NCBI RefSeq assembly: GCF_000143415.4
Contig: NW_003314375.1
Location: 328,655 to 392,654 of the forward strand
DNA length: 64,000 bases
Source of the DNA: Selaginella moellendorffii
Taxonomy: Eukaryota > Streptophyta > Lycopodiopsida > Selaginellales > Selaginellaceae
Reading direction: 5' to 3'
In this document: positions 1-8,747 of the stretch, piece by piece
How positions within the stretch are numbered: position 1 is the stretch's first letter
How the letters are laid out: every line of letters begins with the position of its first letter
Made by a program: the position numbers and the translations under genes
Notes under the pieces: generated by a model
Database searches by the model: none
The model's input: the letters and a program-made list of their open reading frames with translations, nothing else
What the model was told of the DNA's origin: nothing

Positions 1-1205
1 GCCTTGGCAAAATCATCTGGGTTCCGGTCCACTCCACCCCACTGCCCTGTGCTCAAGTAGTAAACAAACACGATCCCTGTCTCCGAAAAAGTGACGAGGT
101 TCCCCTCTGCAGCGGTATTGCAACGGAAAATGTATCCAAGATTCCGCCGCCCAGGATACACTTCTTCAAGTATTGCGTCATGGAGAACTGCAGAGACTGG
201 AACCAAGCCACCATTCTCATCGACTTTCCACACGCCATAGCCATCAACTCCGCAGTCCCCTTCCTCCCGGTCACCTCCCGCATACATCCAACCGCTTGCA
301 AAGTAGCGCTGGCCATTGTGCTCCCACAGCCTCGTCGTGCATGTACCTGGGAGCGGCAAAACGCAGCGCAGACTCTCTCCACCTTGTTCAACCTTGTCTT
401 CGTGGCCCGTTGTGATCCTCAGGCTGCGGACGGCCGCACCGGTGCACCACCTGGCGCGGCCGAAGTCGTACAATCCCAGGATGGTGAGGTCATAGAAGTA
501 GTCGTCCAAGTCTGGAAATACAGCTCGAGGAGGAAAGCTTTGTTCGTAAGCTATATTCCGCTGCTTCCTCGCCTTGACGTAGGATCGGGAGAACGGGAGC
601 TTGGGGAGAGAAGACCACGCGCGTGTTGCCGAGTCGTAGATGCAGCACCAGTGGCCCGAGGTGTTGGGGGCGGTGTAGTACAGGCCGACTTTGAAGCCAT
701 TATTGTAGACAAACATGGCAAAGTCGAGCGCTCCCACATCAGTGTGTCTTTCTCTGTCCTTCCAATGGAGCGGTGACAGTTCCATCCACTCTTGGGTGAC
801 CGGATTGCCCACCACCAGGTGAAACAAATCGCTAGTGGGATCCAGGTCGGGTTTGGGCGAGCTCAAGATGCATACCAGGCCACCCGCGGAAGCAACGACT
901 ACCGTATGAGGAAAGGGTTGTGGTGAGTAGGGCAACGCCAACTCCTCGTGGTTCGGCTGTGATGGATCCCAGGCGAGGCAACGGTGGCTGCAGAAGGAGC
1001 TAGTCATAACCCGCAAGGATTCCTTGTCGCCACTGTTTTGGCACCACCGGCGGCGAAAGGATGGATTGCCGAGGATGGACTTCCATGACTTGCAAACGAC
1101 GGAGCATGCCGGTAGTGAGGCCAGGTCCACAAAGCTGAGAACCAACTCCAAAATATCATCTTGAGCGAGCAGAACCGATACAGGCGTCTGCTTGGCCTGC
1201 TTCAT
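1..1205 (-). CDS. F-box protein, tandem copy 1 (3' end outside window)
   Basis: Likely substrate receptor of an SCF-type E3 ubiquitin ligase. The minus-strand frame starts at the ATG at 1203-1205 and stays open to the window edge, lacking about the last 22 codons of its twin at 3305-4564. The N-terminal 50 residues form an F-box (ILELVLSFVDLASLPACSAV, then CKSWKSIL); the rest resembles the plant F-box associated or kelch-like region (VVGNPVTQEW, WCCIYDSATHSWSSLP). Compared with the twin it has two in-frame insertions, 9 nt near codon 13 and 3 nt near 971-974, so the frame is kept and the copy may be functional. Nucleotide identity to the twin is very high, indicating a recent duplication. Family is known; the target is unknown. 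Confidence 0.8.
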   Translation of the reverse strand, partial: MKQAKQTPVSVLLAQDDILELVLSFVDLASLPACSVVCKSWKSILGNPSFRRRWCQNSGDKESLRVMTSSFCSHRCLAWDPSQPNHEELALPYSPQPFPHTVVVASAGGLVCILSSPKPDLDPTSDLFHLVVGNPVTQEWMELSPLHWKDRERHTDVGALDFAMFVYNNGFKVGLYYTAPNTSGHWCCIYDSATRAWSSLPKLPFSRSYVKARKQRNIAYEQSFPPRAVFPDLDDYFYDLTILGLYDFGRARWCTGAAVRSLRITTGHEDKVEQGGESLRCVLPLPGTCTTRLWEHNGQRYFASGWMYAGGDREEGDCGVDGYGVWKVDENGGLVPVSAVLHDAILEEVYPGRRNLGYIFRCNTAAEGNLVTFSETGIVFVYYLSTGQWGGVDRNPDDFAK

Positions 1206-1496
1206 CCCGAGGAATGCCTAAAAGTGCTGCGCCTTATAGTGCTGCAAAGGGAAGAAACGTGAGAATCAAGAATGGGATATTCCTTAAACCTTTGACAAAA
1301 ACCTCATTTTTTATGAAGAGACGCCATACTATTGCTCTTCTACTGCACAAGCAAAGCACCGCAAAGTGAGGGGAAGTAATCCCCCACAGATCTCGCCGCT
1401 CTTCTTGCACAGCGCCTCAACTCAAATTTCACGATACAACGCTCCTTTCCTGCATGCTGTGGAATTTCCTGGCTTGAACCATATCCCTATATCCTT
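1206..1496. other. F-box copy 1 upstream region
   Basis: Spacer between the F-box copy 1 start codon and the PPR fragment, with a nearly identical copy at 4565-4858. No gene is seen; it presumably holds the F-box promoter. Confidence 0.5.
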
Positions 1497-1799
1497 CTAG
1501 TATGCTGCCTTGGCCTTCTCAAACCGCCCATTTGTTGTGTAGGCACTGCGCAGCGTATTCCAGGAGAACACATCCTTCACTGGTATTCTCTCGTAGAAAA
1601 GCTCCTCTACTTCGAACAATTTCCCCTTCTTGGCAGCAAGCGCGGCGAGCATCTCCCTTGTTAATCTCTCACGCCTAAGATGTTTCCTTGTCCGCGCTCC
1701 CACCATGAGAAGATTGGAGATGTATCGCACCTTGTGGTAGGCGCTGGCAAGCACCCCGCTTGGCACCGTCAAGATCTTTCGTCTCTTTAGATTCTTCAA
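1497..1799 (-). pseudogene. PPR-protein fragment, copy 1
   Basis: An open stretch of 100 codons ends in a recognisable pentatricopeptide repeat (RIPVKDVFSWNTLRSAYTT followed by NGRFEKAKAAY). PPR proteins normally carry many 35-residue repeats and act in organelle RNA processing. Here only one repeat is left, and no neighbouring repeats are visible on either side, so this looks like the remnant of a larger gene. The same fragment with few changes lies at 4859-5161, so the truncation predates the tandem duplication. Confidence 0.65.
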
Positions 1800-2135
1800 T
1801 GGGACTACTTGAAGATTGAAGTTACAATTGAAGTTACGTCATTCGAGATCTACACGAGATAGTGGAAGTTTGTGAAAAAGAATTTCACAGTCAGAGTAAG
1901 AAGTAGTGTTTCATACTTTACCAACTGGGACTATATAACTTGCGGTGTATCCACTCTCCATTTTCTCAGCGTTCAGCAGCCTCTGGACATCCAACAATGG
2001 ATGGTTTGGAGGAAAGGCGAGAATCACACAGTTCCAGGTCCAATCGCATTTAATCGTACTCGAATTCTGAACATGTATCTGGATTTACAAAGAAAGGTTT
2101 TGGGTGCTGCGCTTAAAACTAAAGTGTCCTGATCG
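1800..2135. other. Intergenic sequence of left unit
   Basis: No gene recognised. The sequence is duplicated at about 5162-5500 and is AT-richer than the flanking coding DNA. Confidence 0.5.
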
Positions 2136-2335
2136 ACGGCCGATAAAGACTCCCTTAGCTAACTCATTTGGTTTCCACCCACTCCACCCCACTGCTGATT
2201 CCGAAAAGGTGGCGAGGTTCCAGCGGTATTGCAACAAAAAATGTGTCCGGGGTACACTTCCTCAAGTATGGCGTTATGAAGCCCTGCGGAGACTGTAACT
2301 AAGTCACCTTTGTCACCCTGGCGCGGCAAAACGGA
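2136..2335 (-). pseudogene. Fragment of second F-box copy
   Basis: Minus-strand similarity to the 3' third of the F-box family, matching 5500-5735 in the right unit. It is cut off at about 2335 by the deletion junction, so only the C-terminal part remains. No intact reading frame. Confidence 0.7.
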
Positions 2336-3170
2336 GCCATCTTCTCTAGCTCGCTGCGCAGCACCAGATCTGCTCTTTCACGGCCAGTCTCTCGTCTTCA
2401 AGAGGTTTACGATAGATATGGACGAATGCGCTCTGTGTTCGGCGCTCCTCTCCCGGTCCACTAAGAGCTACACCTCACGAGTTCTCATCGATCGCTACAG
2501 CCTCTTTGTCAACGATTACATAGACTCGAAGCAGCTGCACTACTTGCTAGCTGAGAACCAAGCGGAGCTAGAGAACATGGCTGGTTCCAGAGGCAGCTCG
2601 AACAACTTCATGGCTCGTATAGTTCCAGTCTACGTCTTTGATCTCAAGAGCGACAGGATCGTCATGCTGGACCGCGACCATCAGTCGATGGCTTTCAGGG
2701 ACATGATAATCGCGATCCGGAGCAAAGGATACCAGACAGTGTCCGAGTTCAACCATCGTCCCATGATGGTGGAGACGAGAAGGCTCGAGCGTCCACTGGT
2801 CGCGTCGCTGCTTCAAACTCTGTGGGGCGTGACACCAACGTACCTCACCTGGAGCAGCGAGCACAACTCGACGTTTCTAGACTACACTTGGAGCCTGGGG
2901 AACACGCCGTTCGGTCCGTTTTCGAAGCTCTCGTCGCTGTCATTCGCGCAGAGAGACGCTGCTCCTCGCAACGTCCTGCACACGATGCTCAACACGACGG
3001 TGTGGGGAGCCATTGAGATGCTGGAAACGTTGAAGGGACTGGGAGGCGAGAAGGCTGTGCTCAAGAGCAGGCAGGGGACGGAGATGAACCAGAGATGGAA
3101 CTTACTACTCTACAAGCTCAACAAGGCAACATCGGCCATGTCTCACTTCGATTTCAACTTGGCTCTCTGA
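2310..3170 (+). pseudogene. Truncated DUF7906-like gene (C-terminal half)
   Basis: Copy of the 3' part of the gene at 6572-8545, lacking the first ~340 codons including the signal peptide. The homologous frame begins at LLFHGQSLVFKRF and stays open to a stop right after NLAL at 3168-3170, so it could encode about 286 residues from an ATG at 2310 lying in junction sequence. Compared with the intact copy it lacks two codons (EFNHRP versus EFNCNHRP) and has a handful of substitutions. Without its original promoter and signal peptide it is probably a pseudogene, though the frame has not decayed, which points to youth. Confidence 0.75.
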
Positions 3171-3304
3171 TGCCTGTGTGGTAGGTCTTTTTCTTCTTCT
3201 CATGCAAAGCTCATTCGTGAAAGAAAGACAAAAGGCATCATACTATTAAAATAAATTGAATTTACATGTTTACATTTGTACAATGTGTGTAAAGTTGCAT
3301 GAAT

Positions 3305-4564
3305 TCACTCTAATCGCTCCAACTCGTGTTGCTTAGACTTAAGTGTCCTAAGCGACGGCCGATAAAGCACTGCCTTGGCAAAATCATCTGGGTTCCGGTC
3401 CACTCCACCCCACTGCCCTGTGCTCAAGTAGTAAACAAACACGATCCCTGTCTCCGAAAAAGTGACGAGGTTCCCCTCTGCAGCGGTATTGCAACGGAAA
3501 ATGTATCCAAGATTCCGCCGCCCAGGATACACTTCTTCAAGTATTGCGTCATGGAGAACTGCAGAGACTGGAACCAAGCCACCATTCTCATCGACTTTCC
3601 ACACGCCATAGCCATCAACTCCGCAGTCCCCTTCCTCCCGGTCACCTCCCGCATAGATCCAACCGCTTGCAAAGTAGCGCTGGCCATTGTGCTCCCACAG
3701 CCTCGTCGTGCATGTACCTGGGAGCGGCAAAACGCAGCACAGACTCTCTCCACCTTCTTCAACCTTGTCTTCGTGGCCCGTTGTGATCCTCAGGCTGCGG
3801 ACGGCCGCACCGGTGCACCACCTGGCGCGGCCGAAGTCGTACAATCCCAGGATGGTGAGGTCATAGAAGTAGTCGTCCAAGTCTGGAAATACAGCTCGAG
3901 GAGGAAAGCTTTGTTCGTAAGCTATATTCCGCTGCTTCCTCGCCTTGACGTAGGATGGGGAGAACGGGAGCTTGGGGAGAGAAGACCACGAGTGTGTTGC
4001 CGAGTCGTAGATGCAGCACCAGTGGCCGGAGGTGTTGGGGGCGGTGTAGTACAGGCCGACTTTGAAGCCATTATTGTAGACAAACATGGCAAAGTCGAGC
4101 GCTCCCACATGAGTGTGTCTTTCTCTGTCCTTCCAATGGAGCGGTGACAGTTCCATCCACTCTTGGGTGACGGGATTGCCCACCACCAGGTGAAACAAAT
4201 CGCTAGTGGGATCCAGGTCGGGTTTGGGCGACCTCAAGATGCATACCAGGCCACCCGCGGAAGCAACGACTACCGTATGAGGAAAGGGTTGTGGTGAGTA
4301 GGGCAACGCCAACTCCTCGTGGTTCGGCTGTGATGGATCCCAGGCGAGGCAACGGCTGCAGAAGGAGCTAGTCATAACCCGCAAGGATTCCTTGTCGCCA
4401 CTGTTTTGGCACCAGCGGCGGCGGAAAGAGGGATTGCCGAGGATGGACTTCCATGACTTGCAAACGGCGGAGCATGCCGGCAGTGAGGCCAGGTCCACAA
4501 AGCTGAGAACCAACTCCAAAATGTCATCCAAAACCGATACCGGCGTCTGCTTGGCCTGCTTCAT
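3305..4564 (-). CDS. F-box protein, tandem copy 2
   Basis: Complete intronless gene of 419 residues, predicted receptor subunit of an SCF ubiquitin ligase. Residues about 8-50 form the F-box (VLDDILELVLSFVDLASLPA, then CSAVCKSWKSILGNPSFRRRW). The remainder resembles an F-box associated/kelch-type interaction region with SATHSWSSLPKLPF and repeated aromatic beta-like segments. The start is the first in-frame ATG and matches the twin gene at the left edge. Substrate cannot be told from the sequence. It sits between the two DUF7906-like copies in the tandem array. Confidence 0.88.
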   Translation of the reverse strand: MKQAKQTPVSVLDDILELVLSFVDLASLPACSAVCKSWKSILGNPSFRRRWCQNSGDKESLRVMTSSFCSRCLAWDPSQPNHEELALPYSPQPFPHTVVVASAGGLVCILRSPKPDLDPTSDLFHLVVGNPVTQEWMELSPLHWKDRERHTHVGALDFAMFVYNNGFKVGLYYTAPNTSGHWCCIYDSATHSWSSLPKLPFSPSYVKARKQRNIAYEQSFPPRAVFPDLDDYFYDLTILGLYDFGRARWCTGAAVRSLRITTGHEDKVEEGGESLCCVLPLPGTCTTRLWEHNGQRYFASGWIYAGGDREEGDCGVDGYGVWKVDENGGLVPVSAVLHDAILEEVYPGRRNLGYIFRCNTAAEGNLVTFSETGIVFVYYLSTGQWGGVDRNPDDFAKAVLYRPSLRTLKSKQHELERLE

Positions 4565-4858
4565 CCCGAGGAATGCCTAAACGTGCTGCGCCTTATAGTG
4601 CTGCAAAAGGAAGAAAGGTAAGAATCAAGAATGGGATATTCCTTAAACCTTTGACATTTTTTTATGAAGAGACGCCATACTATGTTGCTCTTCTACTGCA
4701 CAAGCAAAGCACCCCAAAGTGAGGGGAAGTAATCCCCCACAGATCTCGCCGCTCTTCTTGCACAGCCCCTCAACTCAAATTTCACGATACAACGCTCCTT
4801 TCCTGCATGCTGTGGAATTTCCTGGCTTGAACCATATCCCCTCTCTGGGTATATCCTT

Positions 4859-5161
4859 CTAGTATGCTGCCTTGGCCTTCTCAAACCGCCCATTTGTTGT
4901 GTAGGCATTGCGCAGCGTATTCCAGGAGAACACATCCTTCACTGGTATTCTCTCGTAGAAAAGCTCCTCTACTTCGAACAATTTCCCCTTCTCGGCAGCA
5001 AGCGCGGCGAGCATCTCCCTTGTTAATCTCTCACGCCTAAGATGTTTCCTTGTCCGCGCTCCCACCATGAGAAGATTGGAGATGTATCGCACCTTGTGGT
5101 AGGCGCTGGCAAGCACCCCGCTTGGCACCGTCAAGATCTTTCGTCTCTTTAGATTCTTCAA
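4859..5161 (-). pseudogene. PPR-protein fragment, copy 2
   Basis: Near-identical to the fragment at 1497-1799, with small differences (AAEKGK for AAKKGK, LRNAY for LRSAY). It contains one pentatricopeptide motif at the C-terminal end and no further repeats. Probably non-functional on its own. Confidence 0.65.
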
Positions 5162-5499
5162 TGGGACTACTTGAAGATTGAAGTTACAATTGAAGTTACG
5201 TCATTCGAGATCTACACGAGATAGTGGAAGTTTGTGAAAAAAGAATTTCACAGTCAGAGTAAGAAGTAGTGTTTCATACTTTACCAACTGGAACTATATA
5301 ACTTGTGGTGTATCCACTCTCCATTTTCTCAGCGTTCAGCAGCCTCTGGACATCCAACAATGGATGGTTTGTAGGAAAGGCGAGAATCACACAGTTCCAG
5401 GTCCAATCGCATTTAATCGTACTCGAATTCTGAACATGTATCTGGATTTACAAAGAAAGGTTTTGGGTGCTGCGCTTAAAACTAAAGTGTCCTGATCGA

Positions 5500-6440
5500 C
5501 GGCCGATAAAGACCCTTAGCTAACTCATCTGGTTTCCACCCACTCCACCCCACTGCCCTGTGCTGAAGTTGCAAACGGACACTTGACTCCGAAAAGGTGG
5601 CGAGGTTCCAGAGGTATTGCAACAAAAAATGTGTCCGAAATCCGGCTGCCCAGGGTACACTTCCTCAAGTATGGCGTTATGAAGCCCTGTGGAGACTGTA
5701 ACTAAGTCACCCTTGTCACCCTGGCGCGGCAAAACGCAGCGCAGGCTCTCTCCACCTTGTTCAACCTTGATCTTCAGGCTGCGGACGGACACCCGGTGAT
5801 CCACCTGGCGCGCCCGAAGTCGTAAAATCCCAGGATGGTGAGATCGTAGAAGTAGCCGTCCAAGTCTGGAAATACAACTCGAGGAGGAAAGCTTTGTTCG
5901 TAAGCTATATATTCCGCTGCTTCCTCGTCTTGACGTAGGCTGGCGAGAACGGGAGCTTGGGGAGAGAAGACTACGAGCGTGTTGCCGAGTCGTAGATGCA
6001 CCAGTGGTGGTACAGGCCGACTTCTTGTAGACAAACATGGCACAGCCGAGCGCTCCCACAAAACCGCATGTTTCTCTGTCCTTCCAATGGAGCGGTGACA
6101 GTTCCGTCCACTCTTGGGTGACGGGATTGCCCACCACCAGGTGAAACACATCGCTAGTGGGATTCAGGTCGCGTATGGGCGACCTCAAGATGCCCGTGGA
6201 AGCAACGACTTGAGCGCTAAACGGTTTCGGTGTAAGGCAACGCAAACTCCTGGTGGTTCGGCCGTGATGGATCCCCAGCGAGGCAGCGGTCGCCGAGCAA
6301 GAGGGAGCTCGTCATAACCCGCAAGCATTCCTTGTCGTCACGGTTTTGGCCAGCGGCGGCGAACGAAGAGGATGGACTCTTCCACGACTTGCAAACGGCG
6401 GAGCATGCCGGTAGTGAGGTCTTGAGCGAAGAGAGGCTCG
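5500..6440 (-). pseudogene. Decayed second F-box copy
   Basis: Minus-strand similarity to the whole F-box gene at 3305-4564, including VFHLVVGNPVTQEWTELSPL and LHWKDRE, but the frame is broken. Between about 5774 and 6151 the homology moves between two frames, and several blocks present in the intact gene are deleted. The F-box end (about 6330-6430, on the minus strand) is degraded. It lies just upstream of the DUF7906-like gene. Confidence 0.8.
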
Positions 6441-6503
6441 GTCGTACGGAGAAGCGCGACGAGCCTTATTTGATCGATCAAACGCGCATAAAACGGACGA
6501 GTT

Positions 6504-6511
6504 CTAGGGTT
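6504..6511. promoter_or_regulatory. Telo-box in palindrome upstream of DUF7906-like gene
   Basis: The motif CTAGGGTT, the complement of the plant telo-box AACCCTAG, sits in the palindromic stretch GTTCTAGGGTTCTAGAAC about 60 nt before the ATG at 6572. Telo-boxes are known in promoters of growth-related plant genes; a role here is inferred. Confidence 0.4.
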
Positions 6512-6571
6512 CTAGAACTGGCAGCTACGGCGTCTAGGGCTTTAGCTTGATTCCGGGTAAGAACAGGAAAT

Positions 6572-8545
6572 ATGGATGGATTCGCCGGCATTCTTGCGCT
6601 GCTGCTTGCGTCGATCGCTGCCACCGGCTCCGACGCGTCGTCCTACGGGCTCGACACGGTCTTGGCGCAGGAATTCAAGGCGGATCCCCTGGCCGGCAAC
6701 GACACATTCGAGCTCCTGCGCCCCGGCCTCAAGCACTTCCTCTCCACCCCGCGCCACGACCTGGACTACAAGCTCCACTCAATCCTCTCGCTCCAGTCCA
6801 CAACGCCAGTGACGGTGAAGCTGGTGGGGTTCTCGAGCGATCAGAAGCATCAGCTGGAGCAGCAGCTGGGGCGCTACCTGGAGATCCTCAACAAGAACGA
6901 GCACGTCCATGTGATCGGCACGGGTGGGACTAGCAATCACAGGCTAAACGTGAGATCCAAGATCGAGATCGATGTGGTGAGGGACAGTGGCAGCAGCAAT
7001 CTCGCCGATTCCATGTTTCGGGCGATCCAAGGCATTGTCGATCGCCCCTCGTCGCTCTCGAGCGTCTACTACGCCCCGGTGCCGTACACTGTGGTGGACG
7101 AGCTGGTACGGGCGGACCTCGCCAAGCCGCTGGCGTCGTACGTCATCTACATCCTCAACCTCAAGCGCCAGGCTCGGTCGTACGGATACGACTACCAGCC
7201 GGGAGATGGCGACGAGCTCCACTCGGCCTTCACCAAGTGCCTGGGGAATCTTTGGATGGGCCGGGAGCGCTACGTGTGGATCGATCTCGCTGCCGGTCCG
7301 ATCGAGTATGGCCCGGCTCTCTCCGGAGAGGGTCTGGTGCTGCGCAGCGAGCTCTATCCATACGCGGCGGCTTTTCACGAGAGCCCGGCTCAAAAGGCGC
7401 TGCTGGCTGATCTAGCGGCGCTCGTCTGGAGTGCCTCGCAGATGCTGCTGGCTCCCGCGATGAGGATTCCAGTCTACTACGATCGTGAGTTGGAGGTGCA
7501 TTTCTTTCACTTCAAGCATGTCGATGGCGGCGACTCGGAGCAGATAAAGTGGGAGGAGATCGAGGAGACTTTCAGGAAGGAGGCCTCGGAGGGTCTGCTC
7601 TTTCACGGCCAGTCTCTCGTCTTCAAGAGGTTTACGATAGATATGGACGAATGCGCTCTGTGTTCGGCGCTCCTCGCCCGCTCCACCAAGAGCTACACCT
7701 CACGAGTTCTCATCGATCGCTACAGCCTCTTTGTCAACGATTACATAGACTCGAAGCAGCTGCACTACTTGCTAGCTGAGAACCAAGCGGAGCTAGAGAA
7801 GATGGCCGGTTCCAGCGGCAGCTCGAACAACTTCATGGCTCGGATAGTTCCAGTCTACGTCTTTGATCTCAAGAGCGACAGGATCGTCATGCTGGACCGC
7901 GACCATCAGTCGATGGCTTTCAGGGACATGATAATCGCCATCCGGAGCAAAGGATACCAGACAGTGTCCGAGTTCAATTGCAACCATCGTCCCATGATGG
8001 TGGAGACGAGAAGGCTCGAGCGTCCACTGGTCGCGTCGCTGCTTCAAACTCTGTGGGGCGTGACACCGACGTACCTCACCTGGAGCAGCGAGCACAACTC
8101 GACGTTTCTAGACTACACTTGGAGCCTGGGGAACACGCCGTTTGGTCCGTTTTCGAAGCTCTCGTCGCTGTCATTCGCGCAGAGAGACGCTGCTCCTCGC
8201 AACGTCCTGCACACGATGCTCAACACGACGGTGTGGGGAGCCATTGAGATGCTGGAAACGTTGAAGGGACTGGGAGGCGAGAAGGCTGTGCTCAAGAGCA
8301 GACAGGGGACGGAGATGAACCAGAGATGGAACCTACTACTCTACAAGCTCAACAAGGCAACATCGGCCATGTCTCACTTCGATTTCAACTTGGCTCTCTT
8401 CTTCCTCAAATCCGCCGAGCACGACCTCTACGGCGCCTTAGGTTTTGCTAATGGGCAATGCTATCAGTCCTCTTTTCTTTTCTTTCTGCAATATAATAAA
8501 ATACAATATTTCATGGGACTAGTGTGTCCTTTCGATTGGAGTTGA
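6572..8545 (+). CDS. Secretory DUF7906-like protein (At3g28720/At5g58100 family)
   Basis: An uninterrupted frame of 657 codons. Residues 1-22 form a hydrophobic signal peptide (MDGFAGILALLLASIAATG). The body resembles the plant DUF7906 family, whose member At5g58100 I recall as needed for pollen exine formation; this assignment is from memory. Visible features include a conserved-looking MDECALCSALLARST segment and N-glycosylation sites such as HNST and MLNTT. Enzymatic activity is unknown. The C-terminal ~50 residues after NLALFFLKSAEHDLYG look unlike a conserved end and may run through an unspliced intron or a truncation. The start is the first ATG giving the signal peptide. The 3' part is duplicated at 2369-3170. 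Confidence 0.75.
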   Translation: MDGFAGILALLLASIAATGSDASSYGLDTVLAQEFKADPLAGNDTFELLRPGLKHFLSTPRHDLDYKLHSILSLQSTTPVTVKLVGFSSDQKHQLEQQLGRYLEILNKNEHVHVIGTGGTSNHRLNVRSKIEIDVVRDSGSSNLADSMFRAIQGIVDRPSSLSSVYYAPVPYTVVDELVRADLAKPLASYVIYILNLKRQARSYGYDYQPGDGDELHSAFTKCLGNLWMGRERYVWIDLAAGPIEYGPALSGEGLVLRSELYPYAAAFHESPAQKALLADLAALVWSASQMLLAPAMRIPVYYDRELEVHFFHFKHVDGGDSEQIKWEEIEETFRKEASEGLLFHGQSLVFKRFTIDMDECALCSALLARSTKSYTSRVLIDRYSLFVNDYIDSKQLHYLLAENQAELEKMAGSSGSSNNFMARIVPVYVFDLKSDRIVMLDRDHQSMAFRDMIIAIRSKGYQTVSEFNCNHRPMMVETRRLERPLVASLLQTLWGVTPTYLTWSSEHNSTFLDYTWSLGNTPFGPFSKLSSLSFAQRDAAPRNVLHTMLNTTVWGAIEMLETLKGLGGEKAVLKSRQGTEMNQRWNLLLYKLNKATSAMSHFDFNLALFFLKSAEHDLYGALGFANGQCYQSSFLFFLQYNKIQYFMGLVCPFDWS

Positions 8546-8747
8546 TGCATTGTCATCGTTAATTGGCAACATTATCCTTGCGACTGCGGCACATCTACGT
8601 CGAGCTTTTGACATGGAGAGTCATGCTCTTGGCGGATGGGGCCATAGATGGAAGACGTTGGTTTGCCAAATGCTGTAGGAACAAAGCATTTAACCATCAC
8701 TATTACTCAAGAGACACTCTACATGGATATTAGGGTAGTTGGGGGAA

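Larger units (their letters stand above)
1..3168. repeat. Left unit of tandem segmental duplication
   Basis: Positions 1-2335 match 3372-5735 and positions 2369-3168 match 7594-8397, both in the same orientation and at very high identity (few mismatches and small indels by eye). The unit carries an F-box gene, a PPR fragment, a decayed F-box fragment and the 3' part of the DUF7906-like gene. About 1.86 kb present in the right unit is missing here. Confidence 0.9.
3372..8397. repeat. Right unit of tandem segmental duplication
   Basis: Fuller partner of the left unit, holding the F-box gene, PPR fragment, decayed second F-box copy and the full-length DUF7906-like gene. The left boundary is not defined because the matching sequence runs off the window; the right boundary lies at 8397, where the two copies of the DUF7906-like gene diverge. 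Confidence 0.9.
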
